Positions 23,387 to 32,826 of a DNA stretch of 64,000 bases are shown here, in pieces; the stretch's first letter is position 1, and each line of letters starts with the position of its first letter. Under the pieces are notes generated by a model that was not told where the DNA came from, did not search any database, and saw nothing but the letters and a program-made list of their open reading frames with translations. The position numbers and the translations under genes are program-made. Origin of the DNA: Geomonas subterranea (GTDB lineage: Bacteria; Desulfobacterota; Desulfuromonadia; Geobacterales; Geobacteraceae); assembly GCF_019063845.1 (NCBI RefSeq), contig NZ_CP077683.1, positions 2,418,001 to 2,482,000 on the forward strand, given 5' to 3'.

Positions 23387-24144
23387 GCTCTCTCCCGCGG
23401 CAGGTCCAGGGAGCGGCGCAGCCATCCCGGGCGGTTGGTCATGATGGAGTCGACACCGAGGTCGCAAAGCCTGCGGGCGGATTTTGCGGAATCGACGGTC
23501 CAGACATGGATCTCCAGCCCCCGCTGCCGCAGCTCCCCTACCAGCGAGGCGTCCAGTATGGCGCGATCCCTGCTGGCCAGACCGTCGGCGCCGATCCCGG
23601 CGAGCCGGGAGAGCACCTCGGCGGCCGGGGGGTGCCAGCCGCCGCGCCAGCGATAGTCGCACAGCCAGCAGGTGCGGTAATCGGGAAGACGCTTCTTGAG
23701 CGCCGCCACCAGCAGGTGGTCGAAGGCGAGAAAGCGGATCCGGTCCGCCGGGACCCCGGCACGGGCCAGATCGGCGGCGAGGGGGTCGAGGATCTCGGCT
23801 CCGCACTTGAGTTCGATGAAGAGCCTCTTGCCGGCTGGAAGCAGCTCGAGCACCTGGGCCAGGGCCGGGATGCGCTCGCCCCGCCACCGGTCTCCCTTCC
23901 AGATCCCGGCGTCGAGGCGCTGCAGCTCGGCCAGGGTCGACGCGGCCACCTCCAGGTTGCTCCCTGCGGTGCGGAAAGCGGCGGCGTCGTGCAGGCAGAC
24001 GATGTGGCCGTCACGGGTGAGCCTGAAGTCCGCCTCGATGCCGTCCGCTTCCTGCTCGAAGGCGAGCCTGAACGAGGCGAGGGTGTTTTCGGGCGCGTCA
24101 CGGGAGGCGCCACGATGTCCGATGATGAGCGGGGTGCTGGGCAT
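23383..24144 (-). CDS. glycerophosphodiester phosphodiesterase
   Basis: A GDPD-family TIM barrel that cleaves glycerophosphodiesters to glycerol-3-phosphate and alcohol. IIGHRGASRDAPENTLASF carries the first catalytic His and Glu; DGIEADFRLTRDGHIVCLHD carries the metal ligands and second His; FIELKCG and VWTVDS are further family blocks. The start was set at MPSTPLIIGHRG with AGGAAAG upstream. No signal peptide, so a cytosolic (UgpQ-like) enzyme. Coupled by ATGA overlap to the acyltransferase-hydrolase gene. Confidence 0.92.
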   Translation of the reverse strand: MPSTPLIIGHRGASRDAPENTLASFRLAFEQEADGIEADFRLTRDGHIVCLHDAAAFRTAGSNLEVAASTLAELQRLDAGIWKGDRWRGERIPALAQVLELLPAGKRLFIELKCGAEILDPLAADLARAGVPADRIRFLAFDHLLVAALKKRLPDYRTCWLCDYRWRGGWHPPAAEVLSRLAGIGADGLASRDRAILDASLVGELRQRGLEIHVWTVDSAKSARRLCDLGVDSIMTNRPGWLRRSLDLPRERA

Positions 24145-24234
24145 GCTTTCCTCGCGCGGGAGTGATGAAGCGTTCATTAGCATACCCGGCCGCCTTCGGG
24201 AAAGCAAACTGCAAAGGGGAGGTTCCCCGTCTCG

Positions 24235-25722
24235 CTACTCCCGGCGCAGGTAATGCCCGTAGAGGGAGCTGGCGCAGATGGTGAGAAACTTGGTGAGATC
24301 GCTGTCGCTTCTGGAGGTGAGGATGATGGGGGCGGAGGCGCCGAGCACCACGTTGGCCACCTCGGCGCCCATGGTGAAGACCCAGCTCTTGTAGAGGAAG
24401 TTACCCCCCGAGATGTGCGGCACCACGATGATGTCGGCCTGGCCCGCCACCGGGTTGCCCGCGAGCCCCTTCTTGCGGACCGATTCGGGGTAGAGGGCCA
24501 GGTCGTAGGAGAGCGGGCCGTAGACTTCGGCCTGCGGCCAGCTGCGCCGGGATAGCTCCTGTTCCAGGATAGTGGTCGGGATGTTTGCCGAGGGAACCTC
24601 GTTCGCCTCCAGGAGCGCCACCTTGGGACGCTCCACCCCCAGGGCGCGCGCCACCTGGATGGCATTGTCGATGATGTCGATGGCGGAGGCGGCGTCCTGG
24701 TGCGCGAAGAGCTCGGGGTTTATGGCCGGATCGGTCAGGAAGATGAGCCGTTCCACGCCGGGAAGCTCGAAGATGCTCACGTTGGAGAGCCTCTTGCCGG
24801 TGCCGATCCCGGTCTTCTTGGAGAGGACGGCCTTCATCAGGATGGCCGTGTTGATCCCCCCCTTCATGAGGAGATCCCCCTGCCGGGTCGCCACCAGCTC
24901 CACACCGGCACGCGCCGCCTCCCGCTCGTGGTCGGCGCCGCCGGGGACGGTGACGAAACGGTACTGCTTCTCGAAGATCAAGGTCTCGGCGCATGATTCC
25001 CGCACCCGGTCCGGATCCCCCACCAGGAATACCGTCTCCAGAATCCCCTCCTCTATCCCCTTGTTCACCGCCTTGAGGGACCCGGGGTCCGGGCAGACCA
25101 GGACCAGCTTCTGGCGCGGGGCGAGCCTCGCCGCCTCGATCAGGCTCTTCATGCCGTGCCCCTTGGTGAGCTGCAGCATGGACTCGCCCTTGTAGAGCAC
25201 CGCCATCAGCCGGGAATGTTCACTGAGAGAAACCAGCACGTGCGGCAGCAGGGAGTCGAAGTACAGGGAGTCCCCTGCCTCGAGGTGGAAGGGCTCGCCG
25301 TCCACGGTGACCAGCAGCTCGCCGGAGAGGACGAACAGGAACTCCTCCCCGGGGTGCCGGCTCAGGTCCGGCTCGCTTTCCGGGGCGCGGTACAGGTCGA
25401 CCACGAATGGCTCCAGGTGCCGTCCGGCAAAGGCCTGGGCCAGGCTTTCATAATGCAGGGCGTTGCGCCGGTCCACGCCGACCCGCTCGTCCCTGCCGGT
25501 CTTGACCGCCCGTTTCCGCGACTCCTGGTCCCCTCCCAGAAGCCGCGATATCCCGACGCCCAGGAAGGTGGCGAGCCTCAAGAGCTCAGAGATACCGGGC
25601 GAGAGCTGGTCCCCGAGCACCCGGTCCAGGGTCTCCCGGTCCCATCCGAGCGCCTCGCGCACCTCGTCCATCGCCACGCCCTTGGCCGCGACCACCGCCC
25701 TCAGGTTAGGTCCGATCTTCAT
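24235..25722 (-). CDS. XRE-cupin regulator fused to phosphate acyltransferase (Ptb/Pta-like)
   Basis: 495 residues in three parts. Residues 1-65 look like an XRE-type helix-turn-helix (LRAVVAAKGVAMDEVREALGW onward). Residues ~100-175 are a cupin (HPGEEFLFVLSGELLV, LEAGDSLYFDS, LPHVLVS). Residues ~190-495 are a phosphotransacetylase/phosphotransbutyrylase domain, ending VLGASAPIILTSRSDSD. Ptb makes acyl-phosphate from acyl-CoA, and the adjacent kinase turns it into acid plus ATP. The start is ATG 25722, preceded by GGGAGG; a GTG two codons earlier is possible. It overlaps buk by 17 bases. Confidence 0.85.
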   Translation of the reverse strand: MKIGPNLRAVVAAKGVAMDEVREALGWDRETLDRVLGDQLSPGISELLRLATFLGVGISRLLGGDQESRKRAVKTGRDERVGVDRRNALHYESLAQAFAGRHLEPFVVDLYRAPESEPDLSRHPGEEFLFVLSGELLVTVDGEPFHLEAGDSLYFDSLLPHVLVSLSEHSRLMAVLYKGESMLQLTKGHGMKSLIEAARLAPRQKLVLVCPDPGSLKAVNKGIEEGILETVFLVGDPDRVRESCAETLIFEKQYRFVTVPGGADHEREAARAGVELVATRQGDLLMKGGINTAILMKAVLSKKTGIGTGKRLSNVSIFELPGVERLIFLTDPAINPELFAHQDAASAIDIIDNAIQVARALGVERPKVALLEANEVPSANIPTTILEQELSRRSWPQAEVYGPLSYDLALYPESVRKKGLAGNPVAGQADIIVVPHISGGNFLYKSWVFTMGAEVANVVLGASAPIILTSRSDSDLTKFLTICASSLYGHYLRRE

Positions 25723-26791
25723 CGGCACCTCCCGTGTAACGCCGGGCCTCTTCGGCTCCGGTGAGCACCCTGAGCGCCCCGGCGATCAGCGCCTCGATCT
25801 CGAACTCGCCGGGCCGCACGAACAGCGGCGCGATGAACGCCACCCGCTGCCGCACGCCCGCCACCACGGTCGCGCTGAAGGCGAGGCCGCCGGTCAGGAC
25901 GATGCCGTCCACCTCGCCGGAAAGAGCGGCGGCGAGGGCGCCGATCTCCTTCGCGATCTGGTAGACCATCGCCTCCAGCACCAGGGCGGCCCAGCCGTCC
26001 CCACTTTTCGCGCTTTCTTCCGCCTCGCGCAGGTCCACCGTCCCCAGGTAGGAGAAGATCCCACCCTTGCGCGCCACAATGCTCTTCAACTGTTCCGTGG
26101 TGAAGGCGCCCTGCTCCACGAGCTGCAGCACCCCGACCACCGGAAGCCCCCCGGTCCTTTCGGGGGAGAAAGGGCCGTCCCCGTTGAGACCGTTGTTCAC
26201 GTCCACCACCAGCCCCTTGCGATGCGCCCCCACGGTGATGCCGCTCCCCAGGTGCGCCACGATCAGGTTCAGCTCCTGGTAAGGCTTCCCAAGCTCTTGC
26301 GCCACCTCGTGCGCCACCGCCTTTTGGTTCAGGGCGTGGAACATGCTGCGCCGTTCGATCCCCGCCATGCCTGAGAGCCGGGCGACCGCCCACATCTCGT
26401 CGATGACCGGCGGGTCCACCACGTAGGCGGGCACTCCCTGGCGCGCGGCCACCGCGTGGGCCATAACGCCCCCCAGGTTCGCCGCATGCTCTCCGTTCAC
26501 CCCGCGCATCAGGTCCCGCAGCAGGGGGTCCTCCACCAGGTACACCCCGCTTGGCACCGGGCGGACCAGGCCGCCCCGCCCGACCACAGCGTCCCAGCGC
26601 AGCTGGTCGGCGCCGGTCTCACGCAGGTACCGGACCAGGTGTTCCATCCGGTAATCCAACTGCTCCATCACGCCGTGAAAGCTTTCCATCTCGCGGCGGG
26701 GGTGCTCGATCGATGCCTTGACGAGCTTCCCCGCGCGCCGCACCCCTACCTTGGTCGACGTGGAGCCGGGATCGATGGCCAGGATGTTCAT
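25706..26791 (-). CDS. buk: butyrate kinase family protein
   Basis: 361 residues of the acetate/butyrate kinase (ASKHA) fold: ILAIDPGSTSTKVGV (phosphate 1), NLIVAHLGSGITVGAHRKG, VDVNNGLNGDGPFSPERTGGLP and GIVLTGGLAFS (adenosine motif). It converts acyl-phosphate and ADP to acid and ATP, or the reverse in acid activation. Paired by overlap with the fused phosphotransacylase downstream. Branched-chain or other short acyl substrates are equally possible. Confidence 0.92.
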   Translation of the reverse strand: MNILAIDPGSTSTKVGVRRAGKLVKASIEHPRREMESFHGVMEQLDYRMEHLVRYLRETGADQLRWDAVVGRGGLVRPVPSGVYLVEDPLLRDLMRGVNGEHAANLGGVMAHAVAARQGVPAYVVDPPVIDEMWAVARLSGMAGIERRSMFHALNQKAVAHEVAQELGKPYQELNLIVAHLGSGITVGAHRKGLVVDVNNGLNGDGPFSPERTGGLPVVGVLQLVEQGAFTTEQLKSIVARKGGIFSYLGTVDLREAEESAKSGDGWAALVLEAMVYQIAKEIGALAAALSGEVDGIVLTGGLAFSATVVAGVRQRVAFIAPLFVRPGEFEIEALIAGALRVLTGAEEARRYTGGADEDRT

Positions 26792-26813
26792 GCGGACCTC
26801 GCTTGTTACGCGG

Positions 26814-27278
26814 TCAGAGGTTGCTCTTGGCCGCCATGGAGGAGATGTCCACGGCGAAAACCGTGGTTGCGGCCAGGGTCGCCTCGGGGAACTGGAAACT
26901 TCCCGAGGCGTACTGCGCCATGATTATACTGAGCGCTTCGCATTTTTCCCGGTAACCGTCGATTACCCGCGCGGTGCCGTAGCCGACCACGCTACGGTAC
27001 TTCATGGTGAAGTCGCAGGGCTTCTCCGCCGGCAGCACGGCCCCATGCTCCACCACCGTAAAGCAGACCCGGTTGTTCTGCTCGATGACCTCCAGTTTCC
27101 TCCCCGCCGCGGCGCAGTGGAAGTACAGGGTTGAATCACGGTAGCCGTAGTTCATGGTCACCAGGTAGGGCTCCCCCTGTGCCGCCAGTGCCAACTGGCA
27201 GACGGTTCCGTTTTCCAGGATCTCGTTCGCCAGCAGTGCCGAGAGCTGCCGGTCCTTCCTTCTCATCGTGTCGTCCAT
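26814..27278 (-). CDS. pyridoxamine 5'-phosphate oxidase family protein (flavin-binding split barrel)
   Basis: 154 residues from the ATG (MDDTMRRKDRQL) with GGAGG six bases upstream. Features of the small FMN-binding split-barrel group are YLVTMNYGYRDSTLYFHCAAAGRKLEVI and CFTVVEHGAVLP. Such proteins are often nitroimidazole resistance (Nim)-like or haem/flavin reductases; the exact reaction cannot be read here. Probably the first gene of the unit leading to buk and the phosphotransacylase. Confidence 0.85.
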   Translation of the reverse strand: MDDTMRRKDRQLSALLANEILENGTVCQLALAAQGEPYLVTMNYGYRDSTLYFHCAAAGRKLEVIEQNNRVCFTVVEHGAVLPAEKPCDFTMKYRSVVGYGTARVIDGYREKCEALSIIMAQYASGSFQFPEATLAATTVFAVDISSMAAKSNL

Positions 27279-27565
27279 GTCATCCTCCGGTATTTTCTGT
27301 AACCCCATTCATGGCAGCAGGTCAATAACTTCAGCGATATCTCGTGACAAAGGCGGCTATAATGCCTGCATTGACCGGCAAAGTCTAGGGCTTTTAGACG
27401 GCCCAAAGTCCAATTCCCCTATGATTGCAGGCAAAGTTTCTCTCAATGCGCCCCGTGGGGGGCCGATATATACAGCAGACAAAACACATACCGCCCACCT
27501 CTGACATGCGCCCTCCCCCTACCGCCAACGTCCACCGACATTTTGACATTACACGAGGAGGTCCC

Positions 27566-27691
27566 ATGGCAGTTGAGACAATCACACAGAGCGTTCAGTG
27601 CCTGACCTTCCATCTCGACCATGACCTGTCGCGCTCGATTTGGCAAGCTGTGTACCGGGTTGCACCAGCGGCCCCACCCCAAAGCACATAG
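27566..27691 (+). pseudogene. cheW remnant upstream of the MCP gene
   Basis: The first 21 codons (MAVETIT, then QCLTF, ending at DL) agree at 13 of 21 positions with the start of the intact cheW at 29996, including the MAVETIT opening. After that the similarity stops and the frame ends within 20 codons. A GAGGAGG site precedes the ATG. Reading: the 5' stub of a second cheW whose body was deleted; a translated leader peptide is a less likely alternative. Confidence 0.65.
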
Positions 27692-27700
27692 GAGAGAAAC

Positions 27701-29737
27701 ATGAAATGGTTCAATGACATGAAGATCGGCGGGAAAATCCTGGCGGTCGTAGCTTCGGTACTGCTGCTTACCACGGCCGTGGGACTCTTTTCCATCTGGC
27801 AGCTCGCACGCCTGAACCAGGATACGGTCGAGGTCACCACCAAATGGCTTCCGGGCGTCAACGCGTTGGATGACATCCGCATAGGCATGGGCGACATCCG
27901 CAACGCCGAGTTCCAGCACGTCCTGGCTACCTCGCACGAAGATATGAAGAAATTCGAGAAGACCCTTGAAGAGGAACTGACCGCCTTGAGGAAGGTGACG
28001 GCACAGTACGAGAAGCTCGCCGCCTCACCGGAGGAGAAAAAGAGCCTGCAGGAGTTCAACACCGAATGGGGCCAGTACCTGGAGACCCATAAAAAGGTGA
28101 TCGAGCTTTCCGCCCAGAACAAGAAGCAGCAGGCCATGGTGTTGTTGCAAGGGGAAGGGGCCAAGAGCTTCGAGGAGGGTGTCGTTTCCCTGGAAAAGGG
28201 AGTTGCCAGCAACGACAAGGGGGCTGAGGTGGCGGCGCAACGTGCCACGGCCACGTACAGCAGTTCCCGCTGGATGATCATCGTCGCCCTGGTCGCGTCG
28301 GTCCTCATCGGCGCCTGCCTGGCGCTTCTGGTGTCGCGCATGATAAGCCGCGCCCTCAACACGGGGGTCGATGTGGCGGAAAAGCTGGCACGGGGTGATC
28401 TCTCGGTGACCATCGCCGAAACCGGAAAGGACGAGACCGGCCAGCTTCTCCTGGCCATGCAGACCATGGTGGCGAGCATCAAGGCGCTGGTGGCGGATAC
28501 CATGGACCTCTCCGCCGCGGCCATGGAGGGGAAGCTCGCCAGCCGCGCCGACGCCTCCCGGCACCAGGGCGCCTATCGCGAGGTCGTTGAAGGGGTGAAC
28601 GGCACCCTCGACGCCGTCATCGGTCCGCTGAACGTGGCCGCCGAATACGTGGAGCGCATCTCCAAGGGGGACATGCCCCCCCAGATCGAGGAAGAGTACA
28701 AGGGCGACTTCAACGAGATCAAGAACAACCTGAACGTGCTGATCCGGGCCACCGACACCATCACCGCTGCCGCCAGCGAAGTGGCCGCGGGCAACCTCAC
28801 CGTCACCATAACCGAACGCTCCGCCGAGGACGAGCTGATGCGCTCGCTGGCAAACATGGTCGGCAAACTCGCCCAGGTGGTGAACGACGTCAAGAACGCC
28901 GCGGACAACGTGGCGGCCGGCAGTCAGCAGATGTCCTCCAGCGCCGAAGAGATGTCCCAAGGAGCGACGGAACAGGCTGCGGCCGCGGAAGAAGCCTCCT
29001 CCTCCATGGAAGAGATGTCCTCCAATATCAGGCAGAATGCCGACAACGCGCTGCAGACAGAGAAGATCGCGGTTAAATCCGCGGCGGACGCACAGGAGGG
29101 CGGCAAGGCGGTGGCGCAGACGGTGACCGCGATGAAGGAGATTGCCGGCAAGATCTCCATCATCGAGGAAATCGCGCGCCAGACCAACCTCCTGGCCCTA
29201 AACGCAGCCATCGAAGCGGCCCGTGCCGGCGAGCACGGCAAGGGGTTCGCCGTGGTCGCCTCCGAGGTGAGGAAGCTGGCGGAGCGCTCCCAAAAGGCCG
29301 CGGCAGAAATCTCGGAACTCTCCTCCTCGAGCGTCGAGGTGGCGGAGACCGCGGGGGCCATGCTTTCCAACATGCTGCCTGACATCCAGAGGACGGCAGG
29401 CCTCGTCCAGGAGATCACTGCGGCCAGCAGGGAACAGGACACCGGCGCCGAACAGATCAACAAGGCTATCCAGCAACTCGATCAGGTAATCCAGCAGAAT
29501 GCCTCGGCAGCCGAGGAGATGTCCGCCACCGCTGAAGAGCTCGCCTCGCAGTCAGAGCAGTTGCAGCACACTATCAGCTTCTTCAAGGTCGCCCACGTCG
29601 CCGCGACGGCCGCCCCAACGCACAAGGTCGCACCCAAGGCCGCCAAGAAGGCTGCGCCGCCTGCTCGCCCGCTCACCCATGCCTCGCGCCAGCCGATCGA
29701 GTTGAACCTGAACGACGAGGCATTCGAAAGCTTTTAG
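27701..29737 (+). CDS. methyl-accepting chemotaxis protein
   Basis: 678 residues. N-terminal membrane segment (~residues 12-32), a periplasmic four-helix-bundle sensor to ~185, a second membrane segment ([21 protein letters not shown]), HAMP-type sequences (a second HAMP-like block lies around [15 protein letters not shown] to [11 protein letters not shown]), then the cytoplasmic signalling domain with the hairpin tip [32 protein letters not shown] (reported here by its middle, [20 protein letters not shown]). The C-terminus ends EAFESF after an Ala/Pro/Lys-rich linker, possibly a CheR tether. Ligand unknown. GGAGAG precedes the ATG. Confidence 0.93.
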   Translation: MKWFNDMKIGGKILAVVASVLLLTTAVGLFSIWQLARLNQDTVEVTTKWLPGVNALDDIRIGMGDIRNAEFQHVLATSHEDMKKFEKTLEEELTALRKVTAQYEKLAASPEEKKSLQEFNTEWGQYLETHKKVIELSAQNKKQQAMVLLQGEGAKSFEEGVVSLEKGVASNDKGAEVAAQRATATYSSSRWMIIVALVASVLIGACLALLVSRMISRALNTGVDVAEKLARGDLSVTIAETGKDETGQLLLAMQTMVASIKALVADTMDLSAAAMEGKLASRADASRHQGAYREVVEGVNGTLDAVIGPLNVAAEYVERISKGDMPPQIEEEYKGDFNEIKNNLNVLIRATDTITAAASEVAAGNLTVTITERSAEDELMRSLANMVGKLAQVVNDVKNAADNVAAGSQQMSSSAEEMSQGATEQAAAAEEASSSMEEMSSNIRQNADNALQTEKIAVKSAADAQEGGKAVAQTVTAMKEIAGKISIIEEIARQTNLLALNAAIEAARAGEHGKGFAVVASEVRKLAERSQKAAAEISELSSSSVEVAETAGAMLSNMLPDIQRTAGLVQEITAASREQDTGAEQINKAIQQLDQVIQQNASAAEEMSATAEELASQSEQLQHTISFFKVAHVAATAAPTHKVAPKAAKKAAPPARPLTHASRQPIELNLNDEAFESF

Positions 29738-29995
29738 CATCCCGTGACAATCGTCGCAGTTGCTCCTGGCCCCAGGACCCGCTGCGACGCTTGCGCCCCC
29801 CCACCGAACCTGGGGCGCGGCAGCAGATTATAAGCATTTAACCATCGTTTTTTTGCCTTAATCCAGGGCACTAATGTGTCGATATAATCCATGATTCCAA
29901 CTGCACAGCCAGCGGAACCGGTTCGAGCCTAGCCTGATTGGTCGTTACTCATAGCGGGGCGCACCGACAGTCAAAACTGAGAGAGGAGAGCAAAC

Positions 29996-30490
29996 ATGGC
30001 GGTCGAGACAATCACGGAAACCACCCAGTATCTGACCTTCAAGCTGGAGGACGAGTTATTCGCCCTGGACATCGGCAAGGTACGGGAGGTGCTGGATTTC
30101 ACATCCATCACCAAGGTGCCACAGACGCCGGACTACATGCGCGGTGTCATCAACCTGCGCGGCAGCGTGGTCCCCGTGGTGGACCTGCGTCTGAAGTTCG
30201 GCATGGCGATGGCGGAGCAGACGGTCAACACCTGCGTCATCATCGTCGAGGTAGAACTGGAAGGCGAGAGGGTCGTCATGGGCGCCATGGCCGACGCGGT
30301 CCAGGAGGTCATGGACCTGGAGCCGGACCAGATCGAGCCGCCGCCGCGCATCGGCACCAAGCTGAACACGGACTTCATCAAGGGGATGGGCAAGCACAAC
30401 GAACAGTTCATCATCATCCTGGACATCGACAAGGTCTTCACCAGCGGCGAACTGGAGCTGGTTCAGGAGTTGGAAGGGGCCGCCGCCTAA
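29996..30490 (+). CDS. cheW: CheW chemotaxis coupling protein
   Basis: 164 residues. It couples chemoreceptors to the CheA kinase. CheW blocks are clear: YLTFKLEDELFALDIGKVREVLDF, VPQTPDYMRGVINLRGSVVPVVDLRLKFG (central NLRG motif), VMDLEPDQIEPPP and the closing LDIDKVF. A GAGAGGAGAG site precedes the ATG and a strong terminator follows. It sits between two divergent or convergent MCP genes. Confidence 0.95.
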   Translation: MAVETITETTQYLTFKLEDELFALDIGKVREVLDFTSITKVPQTPDYMRGVINLRGSVVPVVDLRLKFGMAMAEQTVNTCVIIVEVELEGERVVMGAMADAVQEVMDLEPDQIEPPPRIGTKLNTDFIKGMGKHNEQFIIILDIDKVFTSGELELVQELEGAAA

Positions 30491-30519
30491 GCGGCTCCCG
30501 CCAAAGACCAACAGTCGTA

Positions 30520-30554
30520 AAGGGGCAGTCGCTTGATGCGACTGCCCCTTTTTT
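30520..30554 (+). terminator. intrinsic terminator after cheW
   Basis: Thirteen-base arms AAGGGGCAGTCGC and GCGACTGCCCCTT with a five-base loop, followed by TTTTG. Confidence 0.9.
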
Positions 30555-30565
30555 GTGCGCCATCC

Positions 30566-30670
30566 CAGGTCCATCCGATCCAGGTCCATCCGATCCAGGT
30601 CCATCCGATCCAGGTCCATCCGTCCCAGGTCCATCCGTCCCAGATCCATCCGATCCAGGTCCATCCGATC
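30566..30670. repeat. seven-unit 15-bp tandem repeat
   Basis: Exactly seven adjacent 15-base units of the form CAGGTCCATCCGATC; units 4 and 5 read CATCCGTCC at the end and unit 6 begins CAGATCC. It lies directly after the cheW terminator. The 15-base period keeps a frame open on both strands, but no start signals support translation. Confidence 0.85.
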
Positions 30671-30685
30671 CTCTCCCTTCGACCT

Positions 30686-30729
30686 TCTCCCTCACCCGCC
30701 CTTCGGGCACCCTCTCCCATGGGGAGAGG
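30686..30729. repeat. REP-like GC palindrome
   Basis: A family member: CTCACCCGCCCTTCGGGCAC followed by CCTCTCCCATGGGGAGAGGG. It lies between the tandem array and the terminator of the minus-strand MCP gene. Confidence 0.55.
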
Positions 30730-30737
30730 GTATACGC

Positions 30738-30766
30738 AAAAAAGCGCCGTCCCGAAGGACGGCGCT
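30738..30766 (-). terminator. intrinsic terminator of the minus-strand MCP gene
   Basis: Ten-base arms AGCGCCGTCC and GGACGGCGCT around a CGAA loop; on the minus strand it is followed by six T. Confidence 0.85.
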
Positions 30767-30814
30767 GCATGGCATGGCATCACAGACGGCCCTCAGGCCG
30801 CGGAATAAGCGAAG

Positions 30815-32524
30815 TTAGTACTGTTCGAAGTCGGTGTCGCTCATGTTCTTGTCGCCCAGGTCGAGGTCGTGCCCCACGGCCTTCTTCACCGGCGCCGCTG
30901 TCGCGCCGTGGGGCGCAGCCTTGGCACGGGTCAGCTGCTTGCCGTGTGGCGCGGCAGGGTGGGCGGCGGGTGCCGCCTTGGCCGACGGCTGCACCTTTCT
31001 GATCCGCTCATCGCCGATATTGAAGAAGGAAACCGCCGTCTGAAGCTGTTCGGCCTGGCTGGAGAGCTCCTCGGCAGTGGAGGCCATCTCTTCGGAGGCA
31101 CCGGCGTTAGCCTGAATCACCTGGTCCAGCTGCTGAATCGCCCTGTTGATCTGATCCGCCCCGGTATCCTGCTCCTTGCTGGCGGTGCTGATCTCCTGCA
31201 CCAGTTCAGCCGTCTTCTGGATGTCCGGAACCATCTTGGAGAGCAGGTCACCCGCCTTAACCGCGACATCCACGCTGGTAGCGGAAAGCTCACTGATCTC
31301 AGCGGCCGCCCTTTGGCTCCGTTCAGCCAGCTTTCTCACCTCGGAGGCGACCACGGCGAAGCCCTTGCCATGCTCCCCCGCCCTCGCCGCCTCGATGGCG
31401 GCGTTTAAGGCCAGCAGGTTGGTCTGTCGCGCGATCTCCTCGATGATGCCAATCTTGCCGGCGATCTCCTTCATGGCGCTCACGGTCTCCTGGACCGCCG
31501 CCCCTCCTTCCCGGGCGTCCTGGGCCGACTTCACCGCAATCTTCTCGGTCTGCATCGCGTTGTCCGCGTTCTGGCGGATGTTGGAGGACATCTGCTCCAT
31601 CGACGAAGAGGCTTCCTCGGCCGACGCGGCCTGCTCTGAGGCTCCCTGTGACATTTCCTCGGCCCCGGAGGATAACTGCTGGCTGCCGGACGCCACGTTG
31701 TCGGAGGCGCTCTTCACCTCGGCGACGATTCCCTTGAGCCGCCCGACCATGGTATTGAGGGCCGCCGCCAACTGCCCCACCTCGTCCTTCTGATCGACCT
31801 CGACGGTCTGTGTCAAGTCCCCCTCCGCCACGGCGGCCGCAAACTCGACGCCGCGCCTGAGCGGGACGCTGATCATGCGCGAGATGATGATCCCCAGCGC
31901 CAGGCCAAGCAGGACGCCACCCGCCACCAGGCTCACCATCAGCGTCAGGCTCGCCTTGTAGATCCTTGTGGTCTCAAGGGACGCGTCCTTGGCGTTCTCT
32001 TCCTTCAGGCGGGCGAGTTCGGTCAGGGTGTCGTCCACCACGCCCTGCTTGGTGCGCGCCTCGCCGAAGGAGAGTGTCACCGCGGCCGAGCTGTCGTTCA
32101 GTTTGTCCCGCGTGCCGAGCTCTATCACTTTCTGCTGCAGCGCGAACCACTCTTCGTTGGCCGCCTCCAGCTGCTTCAGGATCGCCTTCCCCTTCTCGGA
32201 ATAGAACAGCGGCCTCGCCTTCTCCAGCCACTCCTTATAGCCTGCCTTGTACTTGTTGATGTTGGTGATGTACCTCTCCCGCTCTTGCTGAGTGGTGGCC
32301 AGGAGGAAGTTCTTCTCGGCTCGCGAGATGTAGATCAGGTTGATGTTGGCTTCCTTGATGTAGGAGATCCCCAGCAACTCCTTCATGTACATCTGATCAG
32401 CCATGTCGTTGATGGTCCCCATGTTGCGGATGCCGATGACGCCTACCACGGCCGTGATGACCGCTACGGCTACAAAGGCCGAAACAAGCTTGGTGCCGAC
32501 TTTAAGATTGGTGAACCATTTCAT
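30815..32524 (-). CDS. methyl-accepting chemotaxis protein
   Basis: 569 residues from [17 protein letters not shown]. First membrane segment ~residues 10-30, a four-helix-bundle sensor ([19 protein letters not shown] region), second membrane segment ([20 protein letters not shown]), one HAMP domain ([19 protein letters not shown]) and a signalling domain almost the same as in the other MCP here. The C-terminus ends TDFEQY after a basic Ala/His-rich linker. The start was chosen at the ATG matching the MKWF opening of the other MCP. Confidence 0.93.
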   Translation of the reverse strand: MKWFTNLKVGTKLVSAFVAVAVITAVVGVIGIRNMGTINDMADQMYMKELLGISYIKEANINLIYISRAEKNFLLATTQQERERYITNINKYKAGYKEWLEKARPLFYSEKGKAILKQLEAANEEWFALQQKVIELGTRDKLNDSSAAVTLSFGEARTKQGVVDDTLTELARLKEENAKDASLETTRIYKASLTLMVSLVAGGVLLGLALGIIISRMISVPLRRGVEFAAAVAEGDLTQTVEVDQKDEVGQLAAALNTMVGRLKGIVAEVKSASDNVASGSQQLSSGAEEMSQGASEQAASAEEASSSMEQMSSNIRQNADNAMQTEKIAVKSAQDAREGGAAVQETVSAMKEIAGKIGIIEEIARQTNLLALNAAIEAARAGEHGKGFAVVASEVRKLAERSQRAAAEISELSATSVDVAVKAGDLLSKMVPDIQKTAELVQEISTASKEQDTGADQINRAIQQLDQVIQANAGASEEMASTAEELSSQAEQLQTAVSFFNIGDERIRKVQPSAKAAPAAHPAAPHGKQLTRAKAAPHGATAAPVKKAVGHDLDLGDKNMSDTDFEQY

Positions 32525-32826
32525 GTGCGCTCCGTCCTCTGCATGTGATTGCCACTGCGCGAAGCGCCTCCCCGGGGAGCCCGTCGCGAACTGTCCCATG
32601 CCTCATCGACGGGAAGGGCGTCCGGTGAATCAGAAAAAGGCCTGTTTGGGGCGGCATTTTGGCCGAGACGGCGGCGCGACGCAAACGGCTGCGAGAGACC
32701 TGGTGCACCGAGGGTTCCGTGTAGTGGTTCGAAGCGGAGGGAGAAAGGAGTAAGGATGGAGAACGGGAGAGAAGAAGAGAGTGGAAGCGGCAGAAGGTCC
32801 ATGCGGCCGCCCGGGCGGCCAGGTGC
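32525..32826. other. 302-base gap between MCP and response regulator
   Basis: No gene supported. One clear structure: a perfect 16-base palindrome GGCCGCCCGGGCGGCC at 32805-32820, a few bases past the stop of the response regulator on the minus strand. It could be a hairpin but has no U-tract. The promoter of the MCP gene must lie in this gap; I could not place it. Confidence 0.4.

Noticed and set aside
27425-27560. Flagellar sigma-28 promoter (AAAGTTT and GCCGATAT) before the cheW remnant
   Set aside because: The spacing between the boxes is about 25 bases rather than 15, so it does not fit the consensus.
30487-30783. Minus-strand frame with MDLGRMDLDRM- or WTWIGWTWIGW-like repeats
   Set aside because: Translations of the 15-bp tandem array; nothing supports expression.
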